A stretch of DNA of 32,402 nucleotides from an uncultured Bacteroidales bacterium. Lineage in GTDB: Bacteria > Bacteroidota > Bacteroidia > Bacteroidales > UBA932. The first letter of the stretch is position 1. Each line of letters starts with the position of its first letter. The position numbers and the translations under genes are program-made. Where the stretch lies: NCBI GenBank assembly GCA_944323785.1, contig CALUTU010000019.1, positions 1 through 32,402 on the forward strand, in the 5' to 3' direction. Under the pieces are notes generated by a model. The model did no database searches. It was not told the DNA's origin and worked only from the letters and a program-made list of their open reading frames with translations. Below are positions 32,249-32,402 of this stretch, one piece after another.

Positions 32249-32402
32249 TTTGCATTGCTCTCGGCTTCTGCGTAATTTGGACTTCGTCCACATATACTGT
32301 TGCGCCTCGGCAATTGCAAACAAGCTTGCATTGCTCTCGGCTTCTGCGTAATTTGGACTTCGTCCACATATACTGTTGCGCCTCGGCAATTGCAAACAAG
32401 CT
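32249..32402 (-). repeat. 76-bp tandem intergenic repeat, at least two copies
   Basis: Bases 32251-32326 and 32327-32402 are identical, and the second copy ends exactly at the window edge, so more may follow. Each unit contains outer arms TTTGCATTGC (32249-32258 in copy 1) and GCAATTGCAAA (32310-32320) that pair with one bulged T, and an inner hairpin TGGAC-TTC-GTCCA. The repeat begins about 40 bp after the mutS2 stop. On the minus strand it stays open in overlapping frames, but 76 is not a multiple of three, so it is not a coding repeat. I know similar units from other Bacteroidales intergenic regions, without a settled function. Confidence 0.9.

Noticed and set aside
31446-32399. 317-codon minus-strand frame starting in the 76-bp repeats
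   Set aside because: The start is inside non-coding repeats and the rest is antisense to mutS2; a repeat length of 76 changes frame in each unit.

Overview
The window comes from the chromosome of a Bacteroidota bacterium, most likely a gut Bacteroidales of moderate to high GC content (an Alistipes-like or related lineage). The sequence basis is BACON-type lipoproteins with acidic residues after the lipid cysteine, a TonB-dependent receptor with a carboxypeptidase-regulatory N-terminus, promoters of the TTTG/TAnnTTTG class, almost no Shine-Dalgarno sequences, and a Bacteroidota-type SPFH plus ribbon-helix-helix gene pair. No genus-level marker is present, so the genus is inference.

Left end (1-3240): the start of a minus-strand lipoprotein made of near-identical 96-residue repeats runs off the edge. 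It is followed by a scar of broken genes: a decayed second copy of the SPFH/ribbon-helix-helix pair, the tail of a Crp/Fnr-type regulator, a frameshifted AbiEi-type antitoxin gene and the N-terminal piece of a transposase. Then, on the minus strand, come a YfcC-family carrier and a surface pullulanase (3241-6872).

Middle (6989-17108): a tripartite RND efflux operon (adaptor, pump, outer-membrane channel) lies behind a textbook sigma-54 promoter, with a GH29 fucosidase lipoprotein only 6 bp after the channel gene. Ferritin follows with a strong terminator. On the minus strand are an orphan HicB-like protein, a 58-residue ribbon-helix-helix protein and an intact SPFH membrane protein. About 0.8 kb of gene-free DNA rich in inverted repeats comes next.

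Core of interest (17109-26611): seven genes run in one direction with gaps of 1-17 bp, from a TAnnTTTG promoter to a strong intrinsic terminator. They encode a BACON/DUF5689/OB-fold/lamin-tail lipoprotein, a BACON plus NUC1-type (DRGH) nuclease lipoprotein, an exported endonuclease/exonuclease/phosphatase-fold nuclease, a TonB-dependent receptor, a second DUF5689 lipoprotein, a small lipoprotein and a PHP phosphoesterase. I read this as a surface system that binds, cuts and imports extracellular DNA or RNA, analogous in layout to a Sus polysaccharide locus but with nucleases in place of glycosidases and no SusD. The families are recognisable from the sequence; the joint function is inference.

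Right end (26582-32402): a small exported helical protein on the minus strand, a C69 dipeptidase, diadenylate cyclase CdaA overlapping MutS2 by 4 nt, and two copies of a 76-bp tandem repeat that reaches the window edge. No rRNA, tRNA or CRISPR array was found by eye.
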